Positions 24,357 to 33,533 of a DNA stretch of 64,000 nucleotides are shown in pieces. The notes under the pieces are model-generated. The model did no database searches and was not told the origin of the DNA. It saw nothing but the letters and a program-made list of their open reading frames with translations. Numbering within the stretch: the stretch's first letter is position 1; every line of letters begins with the position of its first letter. Origin of the DNA: Polyangia bacterium. GTDB taxonomy: Bacteria; Myxococcota_A; Polyangia; Polyangiales; JAUICN01. Position numbers and translations under genes: made by a program. The stretch covers positions 331,929 to 395,928 of the forward strand of contig JAUICN010000001.1 in NCBI GenBank assembly GCA_030427835.1. The letters run 5' to 3'.

Positions 24357-26048
24357 CTACCTTGCCGTTGCCGAAACTGTGTGTGACCCGGCTTCAAGTG
24401 CCCCTACCACGTAGTGATCACCCGATGGTTTACGGGCAGCCGCTTGCTGTTCTGCCTGTTGCTCGGCTTCTTCATCGATGGGCGCCGCCGCCCCACTTGC
24501 AAGCTCTGGGGGTAGCAAACGAAGAGAGTCGTCGCGATTGATCTCCACCAGTTTAGATTGGTAACGGGCCAGGTACTGCTCCACCGTACTTTCCATGGGC
24601 TTCAGAAAGTGGTTAGGAAAGAGGCCAATCCAAAACACCAGCAACATCAGTGGGGCCAGGGCCAGGCCTTCCTTCAGGTTGATATCCTTCAAGGCCTTAT
24701 TGGCTTCATGTGTGACCGGCCCCCAGAACATCTTGAGCACCGCATGCAGCATGTAGATTGCCGCAAGAATTACCCCCGTGGCTGCGCAAAGTACGAAGAT
24801 GCGTGACCAGGGCTGCAATGCGTTGGAGGCGAATGTTCCCGCAAGGATCATGAACTCGCCAATGAACCCGTTGGTTCCAGGGAGCCCGATGGAGCTCATG
24901 GATGTGATCACAAACAGCACGGCATACAAGGGCATCACCGCCGCAAGGCCACCAAAGTCCGAAAGCAATCGGGTGTGTCGACGGTCGTAAATGACACCCA
25001 CAAGAATAAAGAGCGCTCCTGTGGAGATGCCGTGGTTTACCATCTGAAGAATCGCTCCGGACACCCCGCTCGCGTTTAGGGAGAAGATCCCCAGCATGAC
25101 GAAACCCAGGTGGCTGACGGAACTGTAGGCTACCAGCTTTTTCACGTCCTTCTGCATCCAGGCACAGAAGGCGCCATAGATGATGCCAATGATGGCGATG
25201 GCGGCGATGGTGGGCCCAAGATAGTGCGCCGCCAGGGGGAACATGGGCATGGCGAACCGCAGGAATCCGTAGGTGCCTAGCTTCAACATCACAGCGGCAA
25301 GAATCACCGAACCACCCGTGGGGGCCTGGGTGTGAGCATCCGGCAACCAGGTGTGGAACGGAAACATGGGCACTTTGATGGCAAAGGCCAACGCAAAGGC
25401 GGAGAAGAGCCAGATTTGCGAAGAATAGGGAAGCGCAACCCTGGAAAGGTCCTGAAGGTCAAAGGAGTAGATCCCCGTCAACGCGTGGTACTGGGAGCCC
25501 ACGTACAGGATTGCCACCAACATGAGCAAACTGCCCACCATGGTGTAAAGGAAGAACTTGAGTGCGGCGTAGATCTTGTCCTTGCCGCCCCACACTCCCA
25601 CGATGAGGTACATGGGAACGAGCATGAGCTCCCAGAAGACGTAGAAGAGAAATAGATCAAGGGCGACGAAGGTGCCGATCATGGCGGACTCAAGCGCAAG
25701 GAACGCAATGGCGAACTCCTTGATTCGCTGATTTACACTCAACCAGGAGGCAAATAGCGCCACGGGAGTAAGCAGGGTGGTCAGCAGTACAAGCCAAAGG
25801 GAAATGCCGTCGAGACCGACTTTGTAGGCGATTCCAAACTGCTCAATCCAGGGAATGTCCACCACGTAGCGCAGCCCCGGAGTTTCCCAGGAGCTCGAAA
25901 GCAGGGATATGGAAAGCACGAGGTTCACCGCCATGAACGCGAGGGAACCCCAGCGGAAGAGGCCTTCATTTTTCCTGGGTGCGCCGGCAAGGAAAAGTGC
26001 CCCCACGAGAGGAATGGCGATCAACGCAGTGAGAATCCAACTACTCAT
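24357..26048 (-). CDS. nuoM: NADH-quinone oxidoreductase subunit M
   Basis: 563 residues, slightly longer than usual (about 500-510). The core is a complete antiporter-like subunit (FWELMLVPMYLIVGVWGG, FAIKVPMFPFHTWLPDAHTQAPT, WMQKDVKKLVAYSSVSHLGFV). The last ~60 residues, after VEQYLARYQSKLVEI, are a hydrophilic tail with Glu/Gln repeats (EEAEQQAEQQAA) not found in canonical NuoM. Its start overlaps the nuoL end by 8 bp. Confidence 0.95.
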   Translation of the reverse strand: MSSWILTALIAIPLVGALFLAGAPRKNEGLFRWGSLAFMAVNLVLSISLLSSSWETPGLRYVVDIPWIEQFGIAYKVGLDGISLWLVLLTTLLTPVALFASWLSVNQRIKEFAIAFLALESAMIGTFVALDLFLFYVFWELMLVPMYLIVGVWGGKDKIYAALKFFLYTMVGSLLMLVAILYVGSQYHALTGIYSFDLQDLSRVALPYSSQIWLFSAFALAFAIKVPMFPFHTWLPDAHTQAPTGGSVILAAVMLKLGTYGFLRFAMPMFPLAAHYLGPTIAAIAIIGIIYGAFCAWMQKDVKKLVAYSSVSHLGFVMLGIFSLNASGVSGAILQMVNHGISTGALFILVGVIYDRRHTRLLSDFGGLAAVMPLYAVLFVITSMSSIGLPGTNGFIGEFMILAGTFASNALQPWSRIFVLCAATGVILAAIYMLHAVLKMFWGPVTHEANKALKDINLKEGLALAPLMLLVFWIGLFPNHFLKPMESTVEQYLARYQSKLVEINRDDSLRLLPPELASGAAAPIDEEAEQQAEQQAAARKPSGDHYVVGALEAGSHTVSATAR

Positions 26049-28662
26049 GGTGAGCTCCCATCTGGGCCAATGGCTTGGCTTCGATATTACTGAAGGCGTG
26101 GGATTTTACCGGTGTCATGTCCTTGAGCCATAGGGATCGTGTTTGGGAACGAAGGTTTCCAAAACCGTTGCGCACTTCTACCTTGGTTTTCACCTGTGCG
26201 ATGAATCGAGCTTCTACTCCGCCGAGGACAATGCGCTGCCCTGGGGTGAGGGTTACTTCCTCTCCACCAAGGCCGGGCGTGGATGCGTCGTTTCGCCTCA
26301 GCACGATCGTCCCTTTTTCTACCCAAATCACAGGTGGGCGCTGGGTGGACGCTTCAGGGTTACGCCAGTCACCGGAAAGCATGGATAGGGGTACTATTTT
26401 CTTTGCACCGTCTATGGGAATGCGAAGTGTATTCTCTCGCTTCAGGGGGCCGATGAGATGCACGGCGTAGGAGGTGAACTGCTCGGGCCCATAGGTCCGT
26501 GTGAGGGAACGTTGACTGCGGCTCCATTCTCCGTCGTATTCGCCGTCGCCATCGGCATCCCACCTGTATTCATAGCCGGCACCTGGCCGAGCGGTCCACG
26601 TGACCTTGTTTCCCTCAGCCACACCCTCAAGCGAGGGGTGGGGGCTTGTGAACCAAACGAGTACCGCAAAAACGCCAAAGACCATCAATGCACCGTAAGT
26701 GTACACAAGGCCACTCTGGGCACGGCTAGTGACATGGCCCACCATCCGCACGATCCCGGCCGGTACACGGGTAAGAATCACGTCCACGAAGTAACGATCT
26801 ACGGCGGCTGAGAACTGGCCCAGTTGCCGCATGGCCCCCACCACATACCGGTTGTAGGCAGCGTCGATTCGCCAGGCGTCAAACATCCATCGCGCAACTC
26901 CCTTTTCAGGGTCGGCGCCAGGCACCCCCTTGCCATTGGCGTACCGCTGCCATGCGACGCCAATGCCCACCGCCATGGCCACCGTACCGGCCGCCATGGC
27001 GATCCAAGCTTCGCCGCCCCCATGGTGACCGCCCACCGACGCAAGTGTGGCGTGCAACCAATCCCCCCAGAGGTTCGGAAGGTGCAACGCATGTGGCAAG
27101 CCAAGGTAACCCACCACAACGGCGCCGACGCCGAGGATACGCAGGGGCCACGCAATGGCGGGTTCCGGGCGATGGGGGTGGGGGTCATACCCATGGGCAT
27201 CATGGGAAGACTCGCCACCTTCGGCTTCCTCCTCAGGGTTGGCCGCAGCGCTTCGGTAGTCACCGGAGAAAGTTAAGAAGTAGAGACGGAACATGTAGAA
27301 CGCCGTCATGGTGGCGGCGAGCACAAGTGATCCGAATACAAACCAGGTCACCCAACCCATGTGGTGCACGTGGGTGCCTAGAAGCGCGCCGAGCAGGATC
27401 TCATCCTTGGAGAAGAACCCGCTGAACAGGGGAACTCCAGCAATCGCAAGGCAGCTGACGAGAAAGGTCCAGCGCACGGTGGGCAGGTGCTTGGACATTC
27501 CACCAAGTTTGCGTACGTCCGCATCCCCGTGGGCGTGTACGGCGTGCATGACGGCCCCGGCCCCAAGGAACAAACAGGCCTTGAAGAACGCGTGGGTGAA
27601 CACATGGAAGAACCCAGCCGCGAAGGCCCCCGAACCAACGGCCGCGAACATGAACCCCAGCTGGCTCACGGTGGAGTAGGCCAGGATTTTCTTCATTTGG
27701 TTCTGTACGAGTGCCACGGACGCGGCGAGGAGAGCGGTCAATGCACCCACCACGGCAACGGTGGCCATGGCCGTGGGTGACAAAACGAACACCCCACTCA
27801 AACGGCAGCATAGGTACACGCCAGCGGTGACCATGGTGGCGGCGTGAATAAGAGCGGATACCGGTGTGGGGCCGGCCATGGCATCGGGCAGCCATACGTA
27901 GAGGGGCAGCTGTGCGCTCTTTCCGGCACACCCCAGGAACAGGAAGAATGCCGCAACCGTTGCGTAGCTGCCAACCTCCACGCCTCCCAACATGAATGGG
28001 CGGGTGAGCATATCCACGCTCTCGTTGATGCCCTGGAACTCCATGGACTGGGTGCCTACCCAGAGGGCGAGCATTCCAAAGATAACCCCGAAGTCGCCAA
28101 TGCGATTGACCACGAAAGCCTTGCGCCCGGCGGCCGCATACTCAGGTGTTTTGTACCAAAACCCGATGAGCAGGTAGCTGCAAAGCCCCACGCCTTCCCA
28201 ACCCACAAACAGCACGGGGAAGCTGCTTCCCAGGATGAGAATGAGCATGGATGCGGTGAACAGGTTGAGGTAGGTCAGAAACCTGGCGAAGCCGGGGTCT
28301 TCTTTCATGTAGCCCAGGCTGTAGATGTGGATAAGCAGGCCGATCCCGGTGACCACAAGTGCCATGATTCCGCTCAGGGAATCGATGACAAAGGCGATTC
28401 TCACGGGAATGGCCCGTTGCCCGATGTGCAGGCTGAACCACTCGTAGAGCTCCGCTTCCACCCTGGCGTCAGCGACACCGGCACCCTTCTGGGTGACCAG
28501 TTCCATGAAGTTGATTCCAGCAAATAGGAACGCCAGGGAAACTGAACCCAGGGCGACCGCGGTCACCACCTTTTTGCTGGTGAAACGGCCCGTGACTCCA
28601 TTGATGAGTGCACCGGCGAGGGGAAGAAGAACGATCCAGGGGAGTGTGGCTTGAGCGAGCAT
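26041..28662 (-). CDS. nuoL: NADH-quinone oxidoreductase subunit L with ~200-residue C-terminal extension
   Basis: 873 residues against about 610-650 in typical NuoL. Residues 1 to about 670 are a normal NuoL: antiporter core (GWEGVGLCSYLLIGFWY, PTPVSALIHAATMVTAGVY, VQNQMKKILAYSTVSQLGFM), the lateral region and a last helix (LMVFGVFAVLVWF). From about 672 (DNA 26041-26649) comes a soluble domain. It begins with a PKD-like strand set (GYEYRWDADGDGEYDGEWS) and continues with beta-rich sequence containing LTPGQRIVLGGVEARF, which loosely recalls FHA or Ig-like folds. No stop or frameshift separates the parts, so it is one protein. The function of the extension is unknown. Confidence 0.93.
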   Translation of the reverse strand: MLAQATLPWIVLLPLAGALINGVTGRFTSKKVVTAVALGSVSLAFLFAGINFMELVTQKGAGVADARVEAELYEWFSLHIGQRAIPVRIAFVIDSLSGIMALVVTGIGLLIHIYSLGYMKEDPGFARFLTYLNLFTASMLILILGSSFPVLFVGWEGVGLCSYLLIGFWYKTPEYAAAGRKAFVVNRIGDFGVIFGMLALWVGTQSMEFQGINESVDMLTRPFMLGGVEVGSYATVAAFFLFLGCAGKSAQLPLYVWLPDAMAGPTPVSALIHAATMVTAGVYLCCRLSGVFVLSPTAMATVAVVGALTALLAASVALVQNQMKKILAYSTVSQLGFMFAAVGSGAFAAGFFHVFTHAFFKACLFLGAGAVMHAVHAHGDADVRKLGGMSKHLPTVRWTFLVSCLAIAGVPLFSGFFSKDEILLGALLGTHVHHMGWVTWFVFGSLVLAATMTAFYMFRLYFLTFSGDYRSAAANPEEEAEGGESSHDAHGYDPHPHRPEPAIAWPLRILGVGAVVVGYLGLPHALHLPNLWGDWLHATLASVGGHHGGGEAWIAMAAGTVAMAVGIGVAWQRYANGKGVPGADPEKGVARWMFDAWRIDAAYNRYVVGAMRQLGQFSAAVDRYFVDVILTRVPAGIVRMVGHVTSRAQSGLVYTYGALMVFGVFAVLVWFTSPHPSLEGVAEGNKVTWTARPGAGYEYRWDADGDGEYDGEWSRSQRSLTRTYGPEQFTSYAVHLIGPLKRENTLRIPIDGAKKIVPLSMLSGDWRNPEASTQRPPVIWVEKGTIVLRRNDASTPGLGGEEVTLTPGQRIVLGGVEARFIAQVKTKVEVRNGFGNLRSQTRSLWLKDMTPVKSHAFSNIEAKPLAQMGAHHE

Positions 28663-28668
28663 AGGAAC

Positions 28669-28971
28669 CTAGTTGCGCAGACTGTCACCCGCGTCGGTGA
28701 CCACGGTTTTCTTGAGACGGAAAAAGGCGATGACGATGGCCAGCCCAACGGCTGCTTCGGCCGCAGCCACTGCGATGACAAAGAACGCGAACACCTGCCC
28801 CATGTGATTGGAGGGCATGAATCGGTTGAATGCCACGAACACCACGTTCACGGCGTTGAGCATGATCTCAATGCTCATCAGCTGAATAAGCACGTTGCGA
28901 CGGGTGAGGAACCCGGTGGCTCCAATGCCAAACAGAATACTCCCAAGGGCTAGATATTCTCCGATTCCCAT
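28669..28971 (-). CDS. nuoK: NADH-quinone oxidoreductase subunit K
   Basis: 100 residues, standard NuoK length: three membrane helices with the two conserved Glu positions ([40 protein letters not shown]). Part of the proton-pumping membrane arm. The start codon immediately follows the nuoJ stop (TAAATG) and 6 bp separate it from nuoL. Confidence 0.95.
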   Translation of the reverse strand: MGIGEYLALGSILFGIGATGFLTRRNVLIQLMSIEIMLNAVNVVFVAFNRFMPSNHMGQVFAFFVIAVAAAEAAVGLAIVIAFFRLKKTVVTDAGDSLRN

Positions 28972-29553
28972 TTAGGCAGCTCCTTCGGGGGTGGTGGGGC
29001 CCTCATTCTTGGGGGAGGTGGCTGTCGTCTTGCCCTTGGCCACGGCAATGGCCCCCACAATGGCAACGGTGAGCAGGATGGATACGAGCTCAAACGGCAC
29101 CATGGATCCTAGGTACAGCTCGGCTCCGACGGCAGTCACTCCACCGAACTGCCCGCACTCTGCACCGGCGCCTGGCGGGCACTGGGGGATCGGCAGCAGT
29201 TGGGCATCGTGTCGCACCAGGGTGAAGGCAAGCACCGAAGTGGACAGAAGAGCACCCACGGCGCCGAGGATACGGGTTCCGACCGCCCTTGGCGCGCGCT
29301 GCTCGTTGGCGGTTGGGCCGATCAACATGATCACGAAAATGAACAACACCACCACGGCACCGGCGTACACAAGGACCTGGATGGTGGCTAGCAAATGGGC
29401 CTTTAGGGAAAGGTAAATGCCGCAGAGAGAAAGAATATGGATCAGTAGGGAAACCGCGGCACGAAGGGGATTGCGCATGGATATGGTGCCCACGGCAGAG
29501 CCAAGTGCAACGGCGGCGGATACCCAGAACAGCATGAGGCCTGACGTATTCAT
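28972..29553 (-). CDS. nuoJ: NADH-quinone oxidoreductase subunit J
   Basis: 193 residues, five helices, with the NuoJ core LRAAVSLLIHILSLCGIYLSL and VLVYAGAVVVLFIFVIMLIG containing the pi-bulge region that couples quinone chemistry to pumping. The C-terminus is Lys/Thr/Pro-rich (KGKTTATSPKNEG). Its start overlaps the nuoF stop in ATGA. nuoG, nuoH and nuoI, which usually lie between nuoF and nuoJ, are absent here. Confidence 0.93.
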   Translation of the reverse strand: MNTSGLMLFWVSAAVALGSAVGTISMRNPLRAAVSLLIHILSLCGIYLSLKAHLLATIQVLVYAGAVVVLFIFVIMLIGPTANEQRAPRAVGTRILGAVGALLSTSVLAFTLVRHDAQLLPIPQCPPGAGAECGQFGGVTAVGAELYLGSMVPFELVSILLTVAIVGAIAVAKGKTTATSPKNEGPTTPEGAA

Positions 29554-30929
29554 GGTGCAGCTCCAATCAGGGCAAGGGCACTGTCGTCCATGCGACCTGC
29601 ACCCGTTCCATTTTTTGCAGCTTCGGTGAACTCGTCTGTGAACTGGCGAATGAGCCCCAACATGGGCATGGCCGTTCCTTCTGCAAACGCGCAGATGGTG
29701 TTGCCCATCATGTTGTTGGCCACGTCGGCGAGCAGCTGTGTGTCCGTGTCTTTGCCCTTCCCTTCGGCCATGTGGTCGAGCAGATCCACCAGCCAGCCGG
29801 ACCCCTCACGACAGGGGGTGCACTGGCCGCAGGACTCGTGGCCATAGAAACGCATGAGATTTCGGGCCACGTCCACCATGTTGACCGATGTGTCCATAAC
29901 GATGGCGCAGCAGGTTCCAAGCATGGTGCCTAGCGCCCGATAGGTTTCCACCCCCATGGGAACGTCGATTTCGCTTTTTCCGTGCCACGCGTGAAGCGGG
30001 TGATCCTCCGCGGGGGCATCCACTAGCCGGTCCGGCCGTAGGACAGGGGTTGACGAACCCCCGGGAATGACTCCCTTGAGAGGTCGCTCGTCGTTGAGCA
30101 TTCCGCCGCCGTACTCGTCGATGAGTTGGCGCATGGTGATCCCAACAGGCGCTTCGTACACCCCAGGGCGCTTTACGTGGCCGCTGATGCCGTAGAGGCG
30201 GCTGCCCCCATCCGCTGGCCCAAGGCGACTCATTGCGGCCCAGGCGTCTCCGCCCATTTCGATAATGTCGGGTACCTGGGCGATGGTTTCGATGTTGTTG
30301 ACGATGGTGGGCTGATCAAACACGCCCTTGATGGCAGGAAATGGGGGCTTGAGACGAGGCTCACCGCGCCGCCCTTCCAGGGAATTCAGCAACGCTGTCT
30401 CTTCCCCGCAAATGTACGCTCCTGCACCGGAGTGGGTGTAGATGTCGATGGGGTAGTCGGTGCCGAAGGGTGTGGCGCCGATGTATCCTTTTGCCCTGGC
30501 TTCAGCGATGGCTTTGTCCAGGACCTTGATCGCGTGGGCAAGCTCGCCTCGAACGTAAATCCAGCACTTGTGGGCACCGATGGCCTTGCAGGCAATGAGG
30601 CAACCCTCCAGCAGTCGGTGGGGGTCTTTGACCATGATGGTGCGATCCTTGAACGTGCCAGGTTCGCTTTCGTCACCGTTGACCACCAGGTACACCTGGT
30701 TGTCCGGCCCGGGGTTCAGGAACCCCCATTTGACACCCGCTGGAAAGCCCGCCCCGCCGCGACCGCGGATGGAGCCCTTTTTGACCTCGTCCTTCAACTG
30801 GTCGGGGGTCATTTCGGTGAGGGCTCTACGCGCTACGGTGTAGACACCGTGCTTCTCTGCAACCGCGAGGGTTTCGCTCCCTTCAATGCCGTAGCGTTTT
30901 GTGAGTACGGGAGAAAAGGAGTTCGACAC
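29550..30929 (-). CDS. nuoF: NADH-quinone oxidoreductase subunit F
   Basis: 459 residues from GTG 30929, which shares its G with the nuoE stop (TAGTG). FMN/NADH-binding flavoprotein: RGRGGAGFPAGVKWGF (FMN loop), NGDESEPGTFKDR, AYICGEETALLNSLEGRRGEPR (NADH site), and the 4Fe-4S motif ESCGQCTPCREG with a later Cys in GNTICAFAEG. Oxidises NADH and passes electrons via FMN into the complex I iron-sulfur chain. The frame continues past the start but overlaps nuoE. Confidence 0.96.
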   Translation of the reverse strand: MSNSFSPVLTKRYGIEGSETLAVAEKHGVYTVARRALTEMTPDQLKDEVKKGSIRGRGGAGFPAGVKWGFLNPGPDNQVYLVVNGDESEPGTFKDRTIMVKDPHRLLEGCLIACKAIGAHKCWIYVRGELAHAIKVLDKAIAEARAKGYIGATPFGTDYPIDIYTHSGAGAYICGEETALLNSLEGRRGEPRLKPPFPAIKGVFDQPTIVNNIETIAQVPDIIEMGGDAWAAMSRLGPADGGSRLYGISGHVKRPGVYEAPVGITMRQLIDEYGGGMLNDERPLKGVIPGGSSTPVLRPDRLVDAPAEDHPLHAWHGKSEIDVPMGVETYRALGTMLGTCCAIVMDTSVNMVDVARNLMRFYGHESCGQCTPCREGSGWLVDLLDHMAEGKGKDTDTQLLADVANNMMGNTICAFAEGTAMPMLGLIRQFTDEFTEAAKNGTGAGRMDDSALALIGAAP

Positions 30930-31423
30930 TATTTGCCCTCCGGGGTCTTGGCTGCGATCTGGTCCAGCACGGCGTCCAGTTTCTCGATGGTGAGATCCTC
31001 GTAGTAGTCGTCGTTGACCTGAATCATGGGCGCCTGACCGCAGGCCGCGAGGCATTCCGCCTTAAGTAAGGTGAACTTTCCGTCCGTGCTGGTGCCGCCG
31101 GCGCTGCAGCCGAACCGCTTTTCCATGTGTTCTTGCACGGCTTTTGCGCCTCGGAGCTCGCAGGAAAGGGTTCTGCAGACCCAAACCACGTTGGGCGCCA
31201 CCTTTTTCTCGTGGAACATCGTGTAAAACGTGACCACTCCTTTTACAGCAGCGGTGGAGAGTTCAAGCTTCTCTGCCACGAACGCAATCACTTCGTCGTT
31301 GGTCCACCCGGTTTGCCTCTGGCATAGCCATAGGAGAGGCAGGCACGCCGCACGCTTGGTGGGGTACCGGGCGATGATTTCGTCTGCTTCCCGCGTCTGT
31401 TCCGGGCTCAGTTGAAACGCCAT
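30929..31423 (-). CDS. nuoE: NADH-quinone oxidoreductase subunit E
   Basis: 164 residues from ATG 31423. Thioredoxin-like 2Fe-2S protein with the four ligands in VCRTLSCELRG and AECLAACGQAP; N-terminal helical region LLWLCQRQTGWTNDEVIAFVAEKL. Binds NuoF and holds the off-path N1a cluster. A GTG at 31465 would add 14 residues but lacks a properly spaced ribosome site. First gene of the minus-strand nuo operon; divergent from mlaF. Confidence 0.93.
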   Translation of the reverse strand: MAFQLSPEQTREADEIIARYPTKRAACLPLLWLCQRQTGWTNDEVIAFVAEKLELSTAAVKGVVTFYTMFHEKKVAPNVVWVCRTLSCELRGAKAVQEHMEKRFGCSAGGTSTDGKFTLLKAECLAACGQAPMIQVNDDYYEDLTIEKLDAVLDQIAAKTPEGK

Positions 31424-31602
31424 GGATGTTACCGTCGCTCCGTCTTCACTTAAGTTTTTGGCCACTCCAGCCTCAGGCCACTTTAACCTTAAGTTCTGGG
31501 GTCACTTTGGGTAGCGCCAAGCTAGGCGCGCCCTATCTTAATGTCAAGGAGCTCAGGAGGGTTGGATTCTTCAACCTACCCCTGTTTGGCTACCCCTGGC
31601 CC

Positions 31603-32370
31603 ATGTCGCTGATTTCTTTTCAACACGTCCGTAAATCTTTTGGCCCCAAACAGGTCTACCAGGATCTTTGCCTGGATGTTCACGCCGGGGAGTCCCTCAC
31701 GATTATCGGCGGATCTGGGCAGGGCAAAAGTGTGATGCTCAAGATGCTTATTGGCCTGCTGGATGTGGATGGCGGCTCGATTACCTATGACGGCAAGGAA
31801 ATTACGGAGTGCGACGATTCTGAATGGTTGGCCGTGCGGCGGCAGATCGGCATGCTGTTCCAGGGTGCGGCGCTCTTTGATTCGCTGACCGTGCGGGAAA
31901 ACGTGGCCTACGGGCTTCGGGAGCACCTACACATGGACGAGGGGGCCATCACCCAGCGTGTTGGGGAATCCCTTGCGAGCGTGGGCCTGCCAGGGATCGA
32001 GCACATGTGGCCCGCGGATCTGTCTGGCGGGATGAAAAAACGGGTGGGCCTTGCCCGGGCGATTGCGGTCCGCCCTCGGGTACTGTTGTACGACGAGCCC
32101 ACGACGGGGCTGGATCCAATCAGCACCAACCGTATCAACCGGCTTATTCTTAGCCTCAAACGGGAACTTCAGGTCACAAGCGTGGTGGTGACCCACGATC
32201 TGCAAAGTGCCTACATGGTGAGCGATCGCATGGCCATGATTCACCAAGGAAAAGTGATTTTCACGGGAACACCAAAGGAGCTGCGGACATGTACGGACCC
32301 CCGTGTGCGTGATTTTGTGGAAGGAAACCTCACTGTGGCGGGAGAGGAGACTTCCGCTTTGGGAACTTGA
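31603..32370 (+). CDS. mlaF: MlaF-like ABC transporter ATPase
   Basis: 255 residues from ATG 31603 (MSLISFQHVRKSFG); the frame opens at 31426 but the earlier part has no coding character and overlaps the nuoE promoter side. Walker A GGSGQGKS, Q-loop, signature LSGGMKKRVGLARA, Walker B VLLYDEPTTGLDP and switch His VVTHDLQS. The GMKKR signature is that of the Mla/Mkl phospholipid transport ATPases. It should pair with an MlaE permease, but none is adjacent; the MCE protein follows directly. Confidence 0.9.
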   Translation: MSLISFQHVRKSFGPKQVYQDLCLDVHAGESLTIIGGSGQGKSVMLKMLIGLLDVDGGSITYDGKEITECDDSEWLAVRRQIGMLFQGAALFDSLTVRENVAYGLREHLHMDEGAITQRVGESLASVGLPGIEHMWPADLSGGMKKRVGLARAIAVRPRVLLYDEPTTGLDPISTNRINRLILSLKRELQVTSVVVTHDLQSAYMVSDRMAMIHQGKVIFTGTPKELRTCTDPRVRDFVEGNLTVAGEETSALGT

Positions 32371-32393
32371 CCCGCGTTGGGGATGGGTCATGG

Positions 32394-33500
32394 ATGGGCC
32401 AAGTGTCTAAGTCAGTCCAAGGCCAGGCCTCTGGAAAGGGCCGCAACACCGAGTTGTGGGTGGGGATCTTTGTGCTTGCTTCCCTCGTGGCTGGCGGAGC
32501 CGTGCTCTTCATTATTGGCAATCAAGCCAACCTGTTTACGCCAAAAACAGAGTTTGAAGCTGCGTTCAAGGATGCTGACGGCCTGAGAGCGGGGAGCCCC
32601 ATACGTATCGCGGGCGTGGACGTGGGAACGGTGACTGAAGTGCACCTGGAGGACGACGGGAGCACCCGCATCATATTTTCTATCGTACGTGGGGCCGACC
32701 GATTGGTCCGCGAGGGGTCCACCGCCATCATCGGCAGCAAGGGCATGTTGGGAGACAAGCAGATCGATTTGAGCGTCGGAGAGGGCCCTGCGTTGGAGGC
32801 GGGTAGCCGGGTGCGCACGGAGCAGCCTCCCGGGCTGACAGACTACGTAAAAACCGCGGGTGACTTGATCGATTCCGCGCAGCGCACGCTAGCCAGCGTT
32901 GAAAAAGCCACTGCGGCTTTTGGGGACGATAGCTTTTCTACGGATGTGAAAGCCATGGCCGCCAATATGGCGAAGCTGACGAACATGGCAACGAACGAGG
33001 GCAGTGCGCTAGGCCGCCTGATGACCGACCAGGCCATGGGCGCCGATCTCAAGCGTGGAACGGCGGGCATGGCCCAGGCGTCCGTGGAGCTTTCCAAAAC
33101 CCTGCGCGAGGTGCAAAGCATGACCGCCCAGGCACGAAAAGGGCCCGGGTTACTTCACGCCCTACTGTACGGAGAAGGTGGCGAAGAGGTGGTGCAACAC
33201 CTGGGTGCGGCCACCGGTGAACTGGCGGCGACCCTGCGGCAAGTGCGCGAGGGCAACGGCGGGCTTCACCAGCTCATCTACTCGGAGGAAGCGGGTCAAC
33301 TGGTGACCGATCTAGCGGCGCTTAGCGCTTCTCTTCGAACGGTGGGTGAGGGTTTGGAGAATGGGGAGGGTTCCCTGGGAGCCATGCTCGCCGATCCATC
33401 CCTCTACGAAGACATGAAGGCGCTGGTGGGCAATCTGGAGCGCAACCGTGTGCTGAAAGCCCTCGTGCGTTACTCGATTCGCAACGGCGATTCCGAATAG
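32394..33500 (+). CDS. mlaD: MCE-domain (MlaD-like) lipid-binding protein
   Basis: 368 residues from ATG 32394 (a TTG at 32367 overlapping the mlaF stop is an alternative). One N-terminal membrane helix (LWVGIFVLASLVAGGAVLFII), then a single MCE domain of about 90 residues (FKDADGLRAGSPIRIAGVDVGTVTEVHL; KGMLGDKQIDLSVG), then a long helical region of about 220 residues with repeated LGRLMTD / LLHALLYGEGG / LHQLIYSEEAGQ / LGAMLADPSLYEDMK units typical of MCE tails that line a lipid tunnel. Works with MlaF in moving phospholipids across the periplasm. Confidence 0.9.
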   Translation: MGQVSKSVQGQASGKGRNTELWVGIFVLASLVAGGAVLFIIGNQANLFTPKTEFEAAFKDADGLRAGSPIRIAGVDVGTVTEVHLEDDGSTRIIFSIVRGADRLVREGSTAIIGSKGMLGDKQIDLSVGEGPALEAGSRVRTEQPPGLTDYVKTAGDLIDSAQRTLASVEKATAAFGDDSFSTDVKAMAANMAKLTNMATNEGSALGRLMTDQAMGADLKRGTAGMAQASVELSKTLREVQSMTAQARKGPGLLHALLYGEGGEEVVQHLGAATGELAATLRQVREGNGGLHQLIYSEEAGQLVTDLAALSASLRTVGEGLENGEGSLGAMLADPSLYEDMKALVGNLERNRVLKALVRYSIRNGDSE

Positions 33501-33533
33501 CAAAGCTGACCCCGGCTCTCTTTGAACACTTGC

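Noticed and set aside
27844-28527. 227-codon plus-strand frame within nuoL
   Set aside because: Antisense shadow of a well-conserved nuoL region; no ribosome site or family.
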